This document shows, piece by piece, positions 40,908 to 50,653 of a stretch of 64,000 bases of DNA; position 1 is the first letter of the stretch, and each line of letters starts with the position of its first letter. A program made the position numbers and the translations under genes. Under the pieces are notes generated by a model. That model had not been told where the DNA came from. It saw only the letters and a list, made by a program, of their open reading frames with translations, and searched no databases. Source of the stretch: Stappia indica. Lineage in GTDB: Bacteria > Pseudomonadota > Alphaproteobacteria > Rhizobiales > Stappiaceae. Location of the stretch: positions 4,121,001 to 4,185,000 of the forward strand of contig NZ_CP046908.1 in the NCBI RefSeq assembly GCF_009789575.1. Direction: 5' to 3'.

Positions 40908-41387
40908 ATGCGGCAGAGTTATCGCACCCCGATCTTCGAGACCTGGACCTTCGAGGACGACGGCCTGGACCTGCGCCAGCGCATGGGCCGGCTGATGGTC
41001 GCGACGTCCGGCCAGCGCTTCTACGGCATCGGCCGCAGCCTCGGTGCCTGGCTTGCCGAACAAAACGCCCGCGACGGCGAGCTCTCCGTCTTCCTGCGGC
41101 ATACGTCGGCGTCGCTCACCATTCAGGAAAACGCCGATCCGGACGTGCAGGCGGACCTGCTCGATGCGCTTGCGCGGCTCGCCCCGGAGGATGCCGGCTG
41201 GCGCCATCGCTCGGAAGGGCCGGACGACATGCCCGCCCATGTGAAGACGATGCTGACCGGCGTCAGCCTGCGGGTGCCGGTGGTGGCCGGACGGCTCGAT
41301 CTCGGCACCTGGCAGGAGGTCTACCTGGTGGAGCACCGGCGCGAGGCCCAGCAGCGCAGCCTGACGCTGCGCTATCTCGGCACCTAG
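40908..41387 (+). CDS. yjbQ: YjbQ/UPF0047-family protein
   Basis: A 159-residue member of UPF0047. The conserved core is visible: SVFLRHTSASLTIQENADPDV, the stretch AGWRHRSEGPDDMPAHVKTMLTG, and GTWQEVYLVEHR. The family has been linked to secondary thiamine-phosphate synthase activity, but its main cellular role is not settled. It starts MRQSYRTPIFETW. A short dyad (CCGAT-N6-ATCGG, 40793-40808) lies in the upstream gap. It converges with the iminopeptidase gene, just 3 nt apart. Confidence 0.87.
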   Translation: MRQSYRTPIFETWTFEDDGLDLRQRMGRLMVATSGQRFYGIGRSLGAWLAEQNARDGELSVFLRHTSASLTIQENADPDVQADLLDALARLAPEDAGWRHRSEGPDDMPAHVKTMLTGVSLRVPVVAGRLDLGTWQEVYLVEHRREAQQRSLTLRYLGT

Positions 41388-41390
41388 ACG

Positions 41391-42356
41391 TCAGTTCGCC
41401 GCGTCGTGCTGGTCCGCGAACCTGCGGCAGGCCTCGACGAGAGCGGCGACAATGCCCGGCTCGCTGGCCGCGTGGCCCGCATCCTCGATGATCCTCAGCT
41501 CCGCCTCCGGCCAGGCTTGCGCAAGGTCGACGGCATTCTTGGCCGGTGTCACCACATCGTGCCGGCCGTGCACGATCACCGCCGGGATGTGGCGGATCCG
41601 TCCGACATTGCGCAGCAGCTCGTCGTCATGGGTGAAGAAGCCGCCATTGACGAAATAGTGCGTCTCGATCCGCGCGAAGGCATGGGCATAGTGCGGGTCG
41701 GAGAACGAGGCCTCGCGCGCCGGATCGCGCAGGACCGAGAGGGTGGAGCCCTCCCACCGGGCCCAGCGCGTTGCCGCCTCGAACTGCATCGCCTCGTCCG
41801 GGCCGGTCAGGCGCCGGTGATAGGCGGAGATCATGTCGTTGCGCTCGTCTTCCGGGATCAGGTCGCGGAACGGTGCGAAGAGGTCCGGATAAAGCCAGCT
41901 GGCTCCTTCCTGATAGAACCACAGCAGTTCTGCCCGCCGCAGCAGGAAGATGCCGCGCAGCATGAGCGAGGTGACCCGCTCGGGATGGGTCTGCGCATAG
42001 GCGAGCGCCAGCGTCGAGCCCCAGGAGCCGCCGAACACCTGCCAGCGGTCGATGCCCAGATGTTCGCGCAGCTGCTCGATATCGCCGACCAGATCCCAGG
42101 TGGTGTTTTCGCGCAGCTCCGAATGCGGCGTCGACCGGCCGCAGCCGCGCTGGTCGAACAGCACGATCCGGTAGCGCTTGGGATCATGGAAGCGGCGCAT
42201 GATCTCGCCGGCGCCGCCGCCCGGTCCGCCATGCAGCATCACCACCGGGATGCCTTGCGGATTGCCGCATTCCTCGAAGTAGATCGTATGCAGCTCGCTG
42301 ACGGCCAGTTGGCCGGTGCGGTAGGGCTCGATCAGCGGGAAAAGCGCGTCTGTCAT
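41391..42356 (-). CDS. pip: Proline iminopeptidase
   Basis: Cytoplasmic peptidase that removes N-terminal Pro, 321 residues, alpha/beta hydrolase of the S33 family. Visible are HGGPGGGAG (oxyanion hole), GGSWGSTLAL (nucleophile Ser) and GRHDVVTP plus EDAGHAASEP (Asp and His). DQRGCGRSTPH is a further family hallmark. The start MTDALFPLIEPYRTG matches known homologues. It stands as a single gene. Confidence 0.92.
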   Translation of the reverse strand: MTDALFPLIEPYRTGQLAVSELHTIYFEECGNPQGIPVVMLHGGPGGGAGEIMRRFHDPKRYRIVLFDQRGCGRSTPHSELRENTTWDLVGDIEQLREHLGIDRWQVFGGSWGSTLALAYAQTHPERVTSLMLRGIFLLRRAELLWFYQEGASWLYPDLFAPFRDLIPEDERNDMISAYHRRLTGPDEAMQFEAATRWARWEGSTLSVLRDPAREASFSDPHYAHAFARIETHYFVNGGFFTHDDELLRNVGRIRHIPAVIVHGRHDVVTPAKNAVDLAQAWPEAELRIIEDAGHAASEPGIVAALVEACRRFADQHDAAN

Positions 42357-42476
42357 GGTCGGTTCCGTCTGTGCGGGAGCACGTGTCGGCAAAACGGTAA
42401 CCCGAAGCGTTCCGCCTGTCGCCTGTGCGTATCGGCGGCGCTGCGGTTCTCCCCGTGAAGTCGGCCGGGCCTGTGG

Positions 42477-44303
42477 TCAGGACGCGCCGTCGACCATCAC
42501 CGGCTTTCCGGCGGGCTTGCGGATCTCCTCCACCATCGCCTGCACATGGCGAGAGGGCGCAGGCGTGACCAGGCTGACGAGGATGGCGACGGCAAAGCCG
42601 ACCGGTACGCCGAAGATCGCGGCCGACGTGTTGCGGATGCCGTACCATTCGGCCATGCCGCCATACTGCGTCATCACCAGATAGGCGAGCGTCAGACCGA
42701 AGCCGGCCAGCATGCCGCAGACCGCGCCTGCCGCCGTGCAGCGCTTCCACCAGATGCCGAGCACCAGGGCCGGAAAGAAGCCGGAGGCGGCCAGCGAGAA
42801 GGCCCAGGCGACCATCGACAGGATGTCGGACGGGCGGCTCGTCGCAACGATGGCCGCGACGGCCGCGGTCGCCAGCAGGAAGAGCCGGGCAACGAGAAGG
42901 CGCCGGCTTGCGGGGGCGCGGCTGTCGAGGGTGCGGTAGTAGACGTCGTGTCCCAATGCGTTGGAAATGGCCAGCATCAGGCCATTGGCGGTGGACAGGG
43001 TTGCCGCGAGGCCGCCGGCGGCCACCAGACCGGCGATGACGTAAGGCAGGCCCGCGATCTCCGGCAGGGCCAGCACGATGATGTCCCGGTCGATGGCGAG
43101 GTCCGAAAGGCGCAGGACACCGGCATTGCCCGGCAAGGCGGCGCAAGCTTCGCGCACCGCGTCGGCGGAACTTGCCGCCGCGCCGCAGATCTCGACCAGT
43201 CCGAGCCGGCCGTAGGTGTAGATCCAGTTTGGCAGGGCCTCCAGGCTGGCGCCGACGACGTTCTGGTAGATTTCCAGCTTGGCGAAGGCGGCATAGGCCG
43301 GAACGGTGGCATAGAGCAGCAGGACGAAGACCAGGGTCCAGCCGGCGGAGCGGCGCGCATCGCGCACGCTCGAGGTGGTCAGGAACCGCATCAGGAGATG
43401 CGGGAGCGAGGCGGTGCCGATGATCAGGCACACGACCAGGGCGATGAAGTTCACCGGATCGAGCGCTTCCCCCGGAACGAGATGACGGACCAGCGTGTCG
43501 GGATCCGCAAGGCCGGAGGCGAGCATCTGCTGTTCCAGCGCGGCGATCTGCTCCAGCGCCTCGCCATAGGCGAACTGGGCGAGCGGCATGCCGAAATGCT
43601 GCGCCGACAGGATCGCCACGGGCAGCATGAAGGCGATGATCAGGACCAAGTATTGCGCGACCTGGGTCCAGGTGATGGAGCGCATGCCGCCGAGCAGCGA
43701 GCAGACCAGCACCGTTGCGAGACCGACATAGACTGCAGCCTCGAAGGAAATGCCGAGGAAACGCGAGGCGATCAGGCCGGCGGCATAAAGCTGCGCCACC
43801 ACATAGGTGAAGGAGCAGGCGAACAGCACGATCACGCCGGCCAGCCGGGCGGCATGGCCGCCGAACCGCGCGGCCAGGAAATCGGGAAGGGTGAAGGCCC
43901 CGAACTTGCGCAGATACGGTGCGATCAGCACGGCAACCAGCACGAAACCGCCGGTCCAGCCCAGCAGATAGGCGAGGCCGTCGAAGCCGAGCATGTAGAG
44001 CGTGCCGGCAAGGCCGATGAAGGAGGCGCCGCTGAGCCAGTCGGCCGCCGTCGCCATGCCGTTGAAGAGGCCCGGCACCTGTCGTCCCGCGACGTAATAG
44101 TCGGTGACGTGGACCGTGCGGCTGGCAATGCCGATGCCGGCATAGAGCACGAGCGTCGCCGCCACGAACAGGTAACCGAGGATCTGTTGCGGCACGCCGA
44201 TCTGCTCGAGGACGACAAGGCCGGCGATGAAGGCGGCAAGGAGACCGGCGACAGTGCCGTAGAGCTGGCCTGCGCGGCTGGCGACCTTGTCTTTTCTCAT
44301 CAC
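42477..44303 (-). CDS. Sodium:solute symporter, VC_2705 subfamily (acetate/organic acid permease-like)
   Basis: A 608-residue SSS-family cotransporter with about 13-14 hydrophobic segments. TVHVTDYYVAGRQVPGLFNGMATAADWLSGASF is the ActP/VC_2705 signature near the N-terminus. TANGLMLAISNALGHDVYYR lies in the second half. The partner subunit is the DUF4212 protein encoded just upstream, with a 4-nt overlap. Such transporters usually move acetate or related monocarboxylates with Na+. The setting next to a CrbS/CrbR-like pair supports acetate (inference). Confidence 0.9.
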   Translation of the reverse strand: MMRKDKVASRAGQLYGTVAGLLAAFIAGLVVLEQIGVPQQILGYLFVAATLVLYAGIGIASRTVHVTDYYVAGRQVPGLFNGMATAADWLSGASFIGLAGTLYMLGFDGLAYLLGWTGGFVLVAVLIAPYLRKFGAFTLPDFLAARFGGHAARLAGVIVLFACSFTYVVAQLYAAGLIASRFLGISFEAAVYVGLATVLVCSLLGGMRSITWTQVAQYLVLIIAFMLPVAILSAQHFGMPLAQFAYGEALEQIAALEQQMLASGLADPDTLVRHLVPGEALDPVNFIALVVCLIIGTASLPHLLMRFLTTSSVRDARRSAGWTLVFVLLLYATVPAYAAFAKLEIYQNVVGASLEALPNWIYTYGRLGLVEICGAAASSADAVREACAALPGNAGVLRLSDLAIDRDIIVLALPEIAGLPYVIAGLVAAGGLAATLSTANGLMLAISNALGHDVYYRTLDSRAPASRRLLVARLFLLATAAVAAIVATSRPSDILSMVAWAFSLAASGFFPALVLGIWWKRCTAAGAVCGMLAGFGLTLAYLVMTQYGGMAEWYGIRNTSAAIFGVPVGFAVAILVSLVTPAPSRHVQAMVEEIRKPAGKPVMVDGAS

Positions 44304-44599
44304 AGCTCCTCCCCGGTATCGAACGGTTCGGGCTCGGCGACGCCGGCCTCGCGGTCGAGGCGCTCCTGGCGGACGATGAACCAGACGGTGAGCAGCAGGA
44401 ATGCGATCAGCGAACCTTGCGCGGCCATGTAGTAGCCGAGCGGAAAACCTGCGACGCGGGTCGCGTTGAGCGGTCCGGCGAAGAACGGGACGACGAGGGC
44501 AAAGACGGCCAGAATGGCGATCGTGACGAGGGCAAGAGCGATCGTGCGTCGCCAGCGGCGGCGCTGCGGGGACATGCCCGGCTTTCCGTCAAAGGTCAT
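44300..44599 (-). CDS. DUF4212 small subunit of the sodium:solute symporter
   Basis: A 99-residue membrane protein with two hydrophobic segments (about residues 20-40 and 52-73). LGYYMAAQGSLIAFLLLTVWFI is the family signature. It corresponds to the small-subunit family found with VC_2705-type symporters. The start follows GGAGG with 6-nt spacing, and the stop overlaps the large subunit start by 4 nt. Promoter and control sites should lie in the 270-nt gap up to the divergent response regulator. Confidence 0.88.
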   Translation of the reverse strand: MTFDGKPGMSPQRRRWRRTIALALVTIAILAVFALVVPFFAGPLNATRVAGFPLGYYMAAQGSLIAFLLLTVWFIVRQERLDREAGVAEPEPFDTGEEL

Positions 44600-44869
44600 C
44601 CAAGTCCTCCGGCATCCCGAGCCTTGCCACTATTCTGGATATGCGATTCGCTCGGCTTCCAGTATGCCCGTATGGCCGGCTTGCACGAGCCGGCGCCGCT
44701 ACCGTAAGAGCTGGCGGCGCGTCGCCGCAAGCCACGGCTTGATGCTGGGCGGGCCAGTGGCGATAATGCTGCGGATTGCCGGTTTGCCCGAGGGGCGCCG
44801 GCTGGGGGGAGCGAAGCCGCGATCTCGCTGGAGAAGAGGCGACGTTCGTCCGGGTTCTGGGAGGGGCCC

Positions 44870-45589
44870 GTGCGGAAAGCGCGCGTTCGATCGCGGTCAG
44901 CGTCTATGGAGGACACCGGCGTGCCGGACAGCGCTACGTATCATTTCGTGGTTGCGGACGATCATCCCTTGTTTCGCGGCGCCCTGCGCCAGACGATCGA
45001 GCGCCTCTATCCGGGGGCGGGCATCGTCGAGGTGGGGACGCTCGAGGATGCCGCCGCCGAACTCGAGCGCCACGGCGAGGTCGACCTGCTCTTGCTGGAC
45101 CTGTCGATGCCGGGCATGCGCGGCTTTTCCGGGTTGATGTACCTGCGCGCCCAGTACCAGAGCGTGCCTGTGGTGATCGTCTCGGCCAGCGAGGATATCG
45201 GGACGATTCGGCGCTGCATGGAACTTGGCGCCTCGGGCTTCATCCCCAAGTCGCTCGGCATCGAGGTCATTCGCGAGGCGGTGTCGCAGGTGATGGCCGG
45301 CGGCAGCTGGACCCCGCCCGACATCGACCTGGGCGAGTCCGACGGCGAGGCGAGCGCCATGGCGCAGCGCCTGTCCACGCTCACGCCGCAACAGGTGCGC
45401 GTGCTGATGATGTTGTCGGAAGGCCTGCTCAACAAGCAGATCGCCTATGAACTCAGTGTTTCCGAGGCAACCGTGAAGGCGCATGTCTCGGCGATCCTGC
45501 AGAAGCTCGGCGTCGAAAGCCGGACGCAGGCGGTCATTGCGGCTGCCAAGATCGAACAGGGGCAGTGGCTGGCCGCGGAGGCCCGCTGA
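44870..45589 (+). CDS. crbR: LuxR/NarL-type response regulator, CrbR/ErdR-like
   Basis: A 239-residue two-domain regulator. Receiver: VVADDHPLFRGAL (acidic pocket), phosphorylated Asp in LLLLDLSMPGMRG, and Lys in GFIPKSLG. The C-terminal LuxR-type helix-turn-helix contains LTPQQVRVLMMLSEGLLNKQIAYELSVSEATVKAHVSAILQKL. The combination with a CrbS-like kinase and an acetate-type symporter points to the acetate-switch regulator. The GTG start follows GGGAGGGG; an ATG 12 codons later is possible. It is divergent from the symporter genes, which are its likely target. An acs gene is not in the window. Confidence 0.83.
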   Translation: MRKARVRSRSASMEDTGVPDSATYHFVVADDHPLFRGALRQTIERLYPGAGIVEVGTLEDAAAELERHGEVDLLLLDLSMPGMRGFSGLMYLRAQYQSVPVVIVSASEDIGTIRRCMELGASGFIPKSLGIEVIREAVSQVMAGGSWTPPDIDLGESDGEASAMAQRLSTLTPQQVRVLMMLSEGLLNKQIAYELSVSEATVKAHVSAILQKLGVESRTQAVIAAAKIEQGQWLAAEAR

Positions 45590-45622
45590 CGGGTCGTTCC
45601 ACGGGCTCTGCGGTGGGAGATG

Positions 45623-46225
45623 TCAGCGCGCAAGGCGCGCCTCGGCCGGCGGATAGCCGAGGCCGCCGCGCTGGCCGAGCTGGCCCTGGTGGCAGGTGCC
45701 GCAGGACGAGATGACGTCCATCACCATGGGTGAGCCGTTGGGCGCGACAGCCATGTAGAACCAGTCGTCGGTCTGCGGCGAGCGGCCCGGCTCGACCTTC
45801 TCCATGAGGAACAATGGGCCCGGCTGGGCGCGTCCCCGCTCGTCGACGGAGAAGGATTCGGCCGCGATCAGCGAGCCGGTGGGCATTTCAACCTCGCTCT
45901 CGCTGAAACGCAGGTAGTCCTGCGCGCCGACCTGATTGACATAGGTAACCAGGTGCCGACCGCCATGGGCTGCCGAGAAGGCCGGATAGCGGCTGGCCGG
46001 CGTCCACGAGCGGTAATCCTCGACATATTCCGCCGGGATCCAGCGCTTGTCGCCCTGTCGATAGCCCTCCTGCAGGATGTCCTGCAGGCAGTCGTAGACG
46101 GCATTTGCCTCATCCGCGGCAAGCGCGGTGTCCGGCCTTGCGGCGATGCAGCCGGACGCCTGCCCCTCGGGGGCAGCCAGGAGCAGGGCGAGCATTGCGC
46201 CGGCCGGCAGCAGCAGTCGTGTCAT
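45623..46225 (-). CDS. Cytochrome P460-family protein (periplasmic c-type haem)
   Basis: A 200-residue secreted protein. A signal peptide covers about residues 1-23 (ends near GQASG). A c-type haem site, C175-G-T-C178-H179, is near the C-terminus. The middle resembles cytochrome P460, with YVNQVGAQDY and LFLMEKVEPG, whose Lys could be the cross-linking residue. P460 proteins oxidise hydroxylamine or bind NO in other bacteria. Activity here is not known. It lies 141 nt downstream of the CrbS-like kinase gene on the same strand and converges with crbR. Confidence 0.78.
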   Translation of the reverse strand: MTRLLLPAGAMLALLLAAPEGQASGCIAARPDTALAADEANAVYDCLQDILQEGYRQGDKRWIPAEYVEDYRSWTPASRYPAFSAAHGGRHLVTYVNQVGAQDYLRFSESEVEMPTGSLIAAESFSVDERGRAQPGPLFLMEKVEPGRSPQTDDWFYMAVAPNGSPMVMDVISSCGTCHQGQLGQRGGLGYPPAEARLAR

Positions 46226-46366
46226 GTTCGTCTCTCTGGCCCGTCCGTGCGGTTCGATCCGGTCGCCGGCGCCTTGCGACCACGACGATCCGAACCCCGC
46301 AAACAGGGCGGCTTGATGGCGATCCAAGGCTTTACACGGATGCTTGAGCGCGCGACGTGACGCCGA

Positions 46367-49300
46367 TCACTCGGCGGCGGCCGTTGCTCCTGCACTGCGC
46401 ACGCGGGAAAGATAGGCCCTGAGCGCCGCCGGCTTCACCGGCTTGTTGAGAATCTCGATGTCCTTGGCGGAGGCTTCCGCGCGTACGCCCTGGCTGCGGT
46501 CGGCAGTGACCAGCAGGGCGGGGATCTCGATGCCGAAGCGCCAGCGCAGCTGCACCACGGCCTCGACGCCCGTTCCCTCGTCGAGATGATAGTCGGCGAT
46601 CAGCACATCGGGCCGTTCGCCCGCCTCGAACGTCTTGCGTGCCGCCTCGCGCGGATCCAGCGCCGTCGTCACCCGGCAGCCCCAGCCCGTCAGCAGCACG
46701 CGCATGCCGTCGAGGATCTGCGGCTCGTTGTCGATGGCCAGCACGTGCAGGCCCTTGAGCGGAGTATCGTGCGGCGCCGGCGGCGGCGGCGCGGCAAGGG
46801 CAGGGATGGACGCGGCCATCGGCAGCTCGATGCAAAAGCGCGAGCCGAGCCCGGTACGCGACTCCAGCGTCACCGGATGATCGAGCACCCGCGCGATGCG
46901 CTCGACGATCGACAGGCCGAGGCCAAGGCCCCGCGCCTCGCGGGCGCCGTCGTCCAGCCGGTGGAACTCCAGGAAGATCAGCTTCTGCTTGGACTGCGGA
47001 ATGCCGATGCCGGTGTCGAACACTTCCATCAGCACCTTGCCGCGCCGGCGCCTGACGCCCACCAGCACCCGGCCGCTGCGCGTGTACTTGATCGCGTTGG
47101 AGATGAGGTTCTGCAGCAGCCGGCGCAACAGCCGGCGATCCGAGCGCACGCTGAGGCTCGTCGGCAGGATGGCGAGGCGCAGGTTCTTTTCCTCGGCCAC
47201 CGGCTCGAATTCGGTGCGCAGCGGATTGAGGATCTCCTCCAGCCGGAAGACGGTGATCTCCGGCTTGAGCGCGCCGGTATCCAGGCGGGAAATGTCCAGC
47301 ACCGCACCGATGATTTCCTCCACCGATTCCAGCGAGGCGCCGACATTCTGCACCAGGTGCTTGAGCTCTCCTTCGGTGAAGCGCTCGGTCAGGCTGGAGG
47401 CGTAGAGCCGCGCGGCATTGAGCGGCTGCAGGATGTCGTGGCCGGCGGCGGCAAGGAAGCGGGTCTTGCCGATATTGGCCTCTTCCGCCAGCGCCTTGGC
47501 GTCGGTCAGCTCTTCGTTGACGCGGGTCAGTTCGAGCGTGCGCTCGCGCACCCGCCGCTCCAGCGTCTCGTTGGCCCGCGCCAGCGCCTCCTCGCCGAGC
47601 ACCCGCTCGGTGATGTCGGTATAGGTGGTGACGATGCCGCCGTCCGGCATCGGGCTGGTGCGCACCTCCAGCACGAGGCCGCTGCTGCTCATGTGCTCCT
47701 GGAAGGTCTCGTGGCGCACCACCAGCTTGTCCAGCCGGTCGCCGACGATCACTTCCACCGGGTCGGTGCCCAGTTCCCCGCGCTTGGCGTTGAAGCGGAT
47801 GATGGCATCGAGCGGCGTGCCGACCTGGCCGTATTCCGCCGGCAGCCCGAGCAGTTCACGGAACTGCCGGTTCCAGCAGATCAGCCTGAGGTCGCGGTCG
47901 AAGACGGCGATGCCCTGGCGCACCTGGTCGAGCGCGGTCTGCAGCAGGTCGCGGTTGTACTGGATGGCGACCGTCGCATCGTCGAGCAGCTTCAGGGCGC
48001 CCTTGCCGCTGGGATCGCGGCGCTTGACCAGCAGCGACAGCACCAACCTTGAGGAGGCGGCGCCGATGGCGCTGGCGAGCAGCTGCTCGGAAAACCGCAG
48101 CACCTGCGCATCCGCCGTGGCGCTGGGGTCGAAGTCGCGGCCGCGCTCGCGGGCGAAGCTCTGGAACGAGCGGTCGGTGCGCTCCTCGCCGAGATAGCGG
48201 GCGATGGTCGACTTGAGGTCGCCGACGGTCACCGAGGTGCGCCACAGGCGCAGGCCCGGCGTCGGCGACAGTTCGGACGGCACGAAGATGTTGGCCTGCA
48301 GCCGCTCCACCGGCTCCGGCGTGCGCGACAGCGAGAACATGATGTAAGCGCTGATATTGGCCGCAAGGCTCCAGAAGACGCCGTGGGTGAGCGGATCGAA
48401 GGCAAGCGAGAACAGCGCCTGCGGCCGCAGCAGCCAGATGCCGAAGGGGCCGTTCTCGATCAAGGTCACCGGGATCAGGCCGGATTGCGCGAAGGTCGGC
48501 AGCAGCAGGGTGTAGACCCAGATGGCGAAGCCCACCAGCATGCCGGCAATGGCCCCGCGCGCCGTGCCGCGCCGCCAGACGAGGCCGCCGAAGAAGGCCG
48601 GCGCGAACTGTGCGATGGCGGCGAAGGACAACAGGCCGATGGAGGTCAGCGCCGCCGTGTCGCCGGCTGCCCGGTAATAGGCATAGGCGAGCAGCAGCGT
48701 GACGAAGATCGCCGCGCGCCGCGTCAGCAGCAGGATCCGGCTCATGTCCTCGCCATGGGAGGCGATGATCGCGTCTTCGCTGGAGCGGCGCAGCACCAGC
48801 GGCATCACCAGATCGTTGGAGATCATGATGGCAAGGGCAACGCTGGCGACGATCACCATGGCGGTGGCCGCGGACAGGCCGCCGATGAAGGCGACCAGCG
48901 CAAGCCACGGGTGATTGGCGGCCAGCGGCAGGGCGAGCACGTAGGAGTCCGGGTTGGTTGCCGGGTCCAGCATGATCATGCCGGCCGCCGCGATGGGGAC
49001 GACGAAAAGGTTGATCGCGACCAGATAGAGCGGGAACAGCCAGGTCGCGCGACGCAGTTCCGCGCCCGAGTTGTTTTCCGTCACCGTGACGTGGAACTGG
49101 CGCGGCAGCAGGATGACGGCGATGCCCGACAGCAGCGTCATCACCACCCAGTTGCCGCCCGACAGTTCGCCGGCCATGGCATTCACGACCCTCGGATCGC
49201 CGGCCATGGCGGCGAACAGGTCGCCGGGCCCGTCGTACAGCGAATAGGTGACCCAGATACCGACGGCGAGGAAGGCGACGAGCTTGACCACCGCCTCGGC

Positions 49301-49897
49301 GGCAATGGCCAGCATCAGCCCTTCCTGGTGCTCCGTCGCATCGATGTGGCGGGTGCCGAAGGCCCAGGCGAAGATCACCATGCCGATGGCGATCATCAAG
49401 GTGATGTCGTCGAAGAAGGGCAGGCCGGTCTCGCCGGTCTTCAGGTTGAGATGCGAGATCAGCGTCGTGACGGACAGCGACACCGCCTTCAGTTGCAGCG
49501 CGATATAGGGGACGATGCCGACGACGGCGATGATCGCGACGACGGCGGCCACCGGCTGGCTCTTGCCGTAGCGCGCGCCGATGAAGTCGGCGACCGAGGT
49601 GATGCGCTCGCTCTTGGCCAGGCGAATGATCCGCCGCAGCAGGGGATAGCCGAGGGCGAAGACCAGAATCGGCCCGATATAGATGGTCAGGAACTCCAGC
49701 CCGCTGCGGGTTGCCGTGCCCACGGAGCCGAAGAAGGTCCAGGAGGTGCAGTAGACCGAGATCGACAACGCATAGATCAGCGGCCGGCCGTTGCCGGACG
49801 TGGTGAAGCGCGCCTTGCGGTCGCCATAGCTGGCAATGGCGAACAGCAGGAGCACGTAGCCGAGCGCCGCGACGACGACGACCCACCCTTCGACCAT
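46367..49897 (-). CDS. crbS: Hybrid histidine kinase with sodium-symporter domain, CrbS/MxtR-like
   Basis: A 1176-residue sensor. The N-terminal half (about 1-540) is an SSS/PutP-like membrane domain with about 12-13 segments. A PAS domain follows (about 650-780; FDRDLRLICWNRQFRELLGLP), then a coiled coil and the HisKA box FLAAAGHDILQPLNAARL with phosphorylated H820, and the HATPase domain (NLISNAIKYT; FDTGIGI; GLGLSIVERI). A C-terminal receiver has DNEPQILDG and DYHLDEG. This is the CrbS/MxtR layout controlling acetate use. The start follows GGGAGGAAC. The longer open frame upstream is not coding-like. Confidence 0.87.
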   Translation of the reverse strand: MVEGWVVVVAALGYVLLLFAIASYGDRKARFTTSGNGRPLIYALSISVYCTSWTFFGSVGTATRSGLEFLTIYIGPILVFALGYPLLRRIIRLAKSERITSVADFIGARYGKSQPVAAVVAIIAVVGIVPYIALQLKAVSLSVTTLISHLNLKTGETGLPFFDDITLMIAIGMVIFAWAFGTRHIDATEHQEGLMLAIAAEAVVKLVAFLAVGIWVTYSLYDGPGDLFAAMAGDPRVVNAMAGELSGGNWVVMTLLSGIAVILLPRQFHVTVTENNSGAELRRATWLFPLYLVAINLFVVPIAAAGMIMLDPATNPDSYVLALPLAANHPWLALVAFIGGLSAATAMVIVASVALAIMISNDLVMPLVLRRSSEDAIIASHGEDMSRILLLTRRAAIFVTLLLAYAYYRAAGDTAALTSIGLLSFAAIAQFAPAFFGGLVWRRGTARGAIAGMLVGFAIWVYTLLLPTFAQSGLIPVTLIENGPFGIWLLRPQALFSLAFDPLTHGVFWSLAANISAYIMFSLSRTPEPVERLQANIFVPSELSPTPGLRLWRTSVTVGDLKSTIARYLGEERTDRSFQSFARERGRDFDPSATADAQVLRFSEQLLASAIGAASSRLVLSLLVKRRDPSGKGALKLLDDATVAIQYNRDLLQTALDQVRQGIAVFDRDLRLICWNRQFRELLGLPAEYGQVGTPLDAIIRFNAKRGELGTDPVEVIVGDRLDKLVVRHETFQEHMSSSGLVLEVRTSPMPDGGIVTTYTDITERVLGEEALARANETLERRVRERTLELTRVNEELTDAKALAEEANIGKTRFLAAAGHDILQPLNAARLYASSLTERFTEGELKHLVQNVGASLESVEEIIGAVLDISRLDTGALKPEITVFRLEEILNPLRTEFEPVAEEKNLRLAILPTSLSVRSDRRLLRRLLQNLISNAIKYTRSGRVLVGVRRRRGKVLMEVFDTGIGIPQSKQKLIFLEFHRLDDGAREARGLGLGLSIVERIARVLDHPVTLESRTGLGSRFCIELPMAASIPALAAPPPPAPHDTPLKGLHVLAIDNEPQILDGMRVLLTGWGCRVTTALDPREAARKTFEAGERPDVLIADYHLDEGTGVEAVVQLRWRFGIEIPALLVTADRSQGVRAEASAKDIEILNKPVKPAALRAYLSRVRSAGATAAAE

Positions 49898-50105
49898 GCG
49901 CTGTGTTCCTCCCGAAGCTTGTTCCCGGATCGGACCATGTTTGCCGGCGCCTGTCCATTCGACGCTTGGCGGTAAAGCTCCGGTGCGAAAGCGAAAATAG
50001 GGAGATTCCCGGATGGATCGGCCCGTGCTAAACCGGAAGCTGCAACCGGACACGCCCCGGCCGCCGCTTTTGCGCGGGTGCCGGCAGCCATAGGATGGAG
50101 CCAGC

Positions 50106-50534
50106 ATGCTGAAGGAATTCAAGGAGTTTGCCGTCAAGGGCAACATGATCGACATGGCGGTCGGCATCGTCATCGGCGCGGCCTTCAGCGCCATCGTCTC
50201 CTCGCTCGTCGACGACGTGATCATGCCTCCCATCGGCCTGCTGATCGGCGGTGTCGATTTCTCCCAGCTCTTCCTGGTCCTGAGCGAAGGCACGGCGCCC
50301 GGACCCTATCTCACGGTCGAGGCGGCGACGGCTGCCGGCGCGGTGACCTGGAACATCGGCCTGTTCATCAACGCGGTGATCAAGTTCCTGATCATTGCCT
50401 TCGCGCTGTTCATGGTGGTCAAGGGGGTTAACCGCCTGCGCAAGGAAGAGCCGGCCGCGCCTGCCGCACCGCCTGCTCCCAGCCGCGAAGAAGTTCTGCT
50501 GACCGAGATCCGCGATTTGCTGAAGTCGCGTTGA
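50106..50534 (+). CDS. mscL: Large-conductance mechanosensitive channel
   Basis: A 142-residue channel that opens under osmotic downshock. The N-terminal amphipathic helix and first membrane segment are visible in [31 protein letters not shown] (only the first part shown in short: [13 protein letters not shown], then [13 protein letters not shown]). The second segment is [23 protein letters not shown] Pro/Ala linker and a C-terminal helix ([15 protein letters not shown]) complete the usual MscL plan. It has its own terminator and is divergent from the hybrid kinase gene. Confidence 0.95.
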   Translation: MLKEFKEFAVKGNMIDMAVGIVIGAAFSAIVSSLVDDVIMPPIGLLIGGVDFSQLFLVLSEGTAPGPYLTVEAATAAGAVTWNIGLFINAVIKFLIIAFALFMVVKGVNRLRKEEPAAPAAPPAPSREEVLLTEIRDLLKSR

Positions 50535-50564
50535 GGCGCGGCTCGTCCGCATCGACGACAAGTC

Positions 50565-50611
50565 GGACCCGCCCGAGGGAATGCGCCCCGGCGGGTCCGG
50601 TGCCTTGTTTT
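50565..50611 (+). terminator. Intrinsic terminator of mscL
   Basis: GGACCCGCC (50565-50573) and GGCGGGTCC (50590-50598) form a 9-bp stem. A T-rich tract (TTGTTTT) follows at 50605-50611. It lies 31 nt after the mscL stop. Confidence 0.7.
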
Positions 50612-50653
50612 CCCACTCCCTTTCCGTTCCCCAACCGAAGACAGATTGGTCCC

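Noticed and set aside
49898-50293. N-terminal extension of the hybrid kinase by 132 codons
   Set aside because: The extension overlaps mscL on the other strand, has no membrane or domain signal, and the ATG at 49897 has a good ribosome site and the expected first membrane helix.
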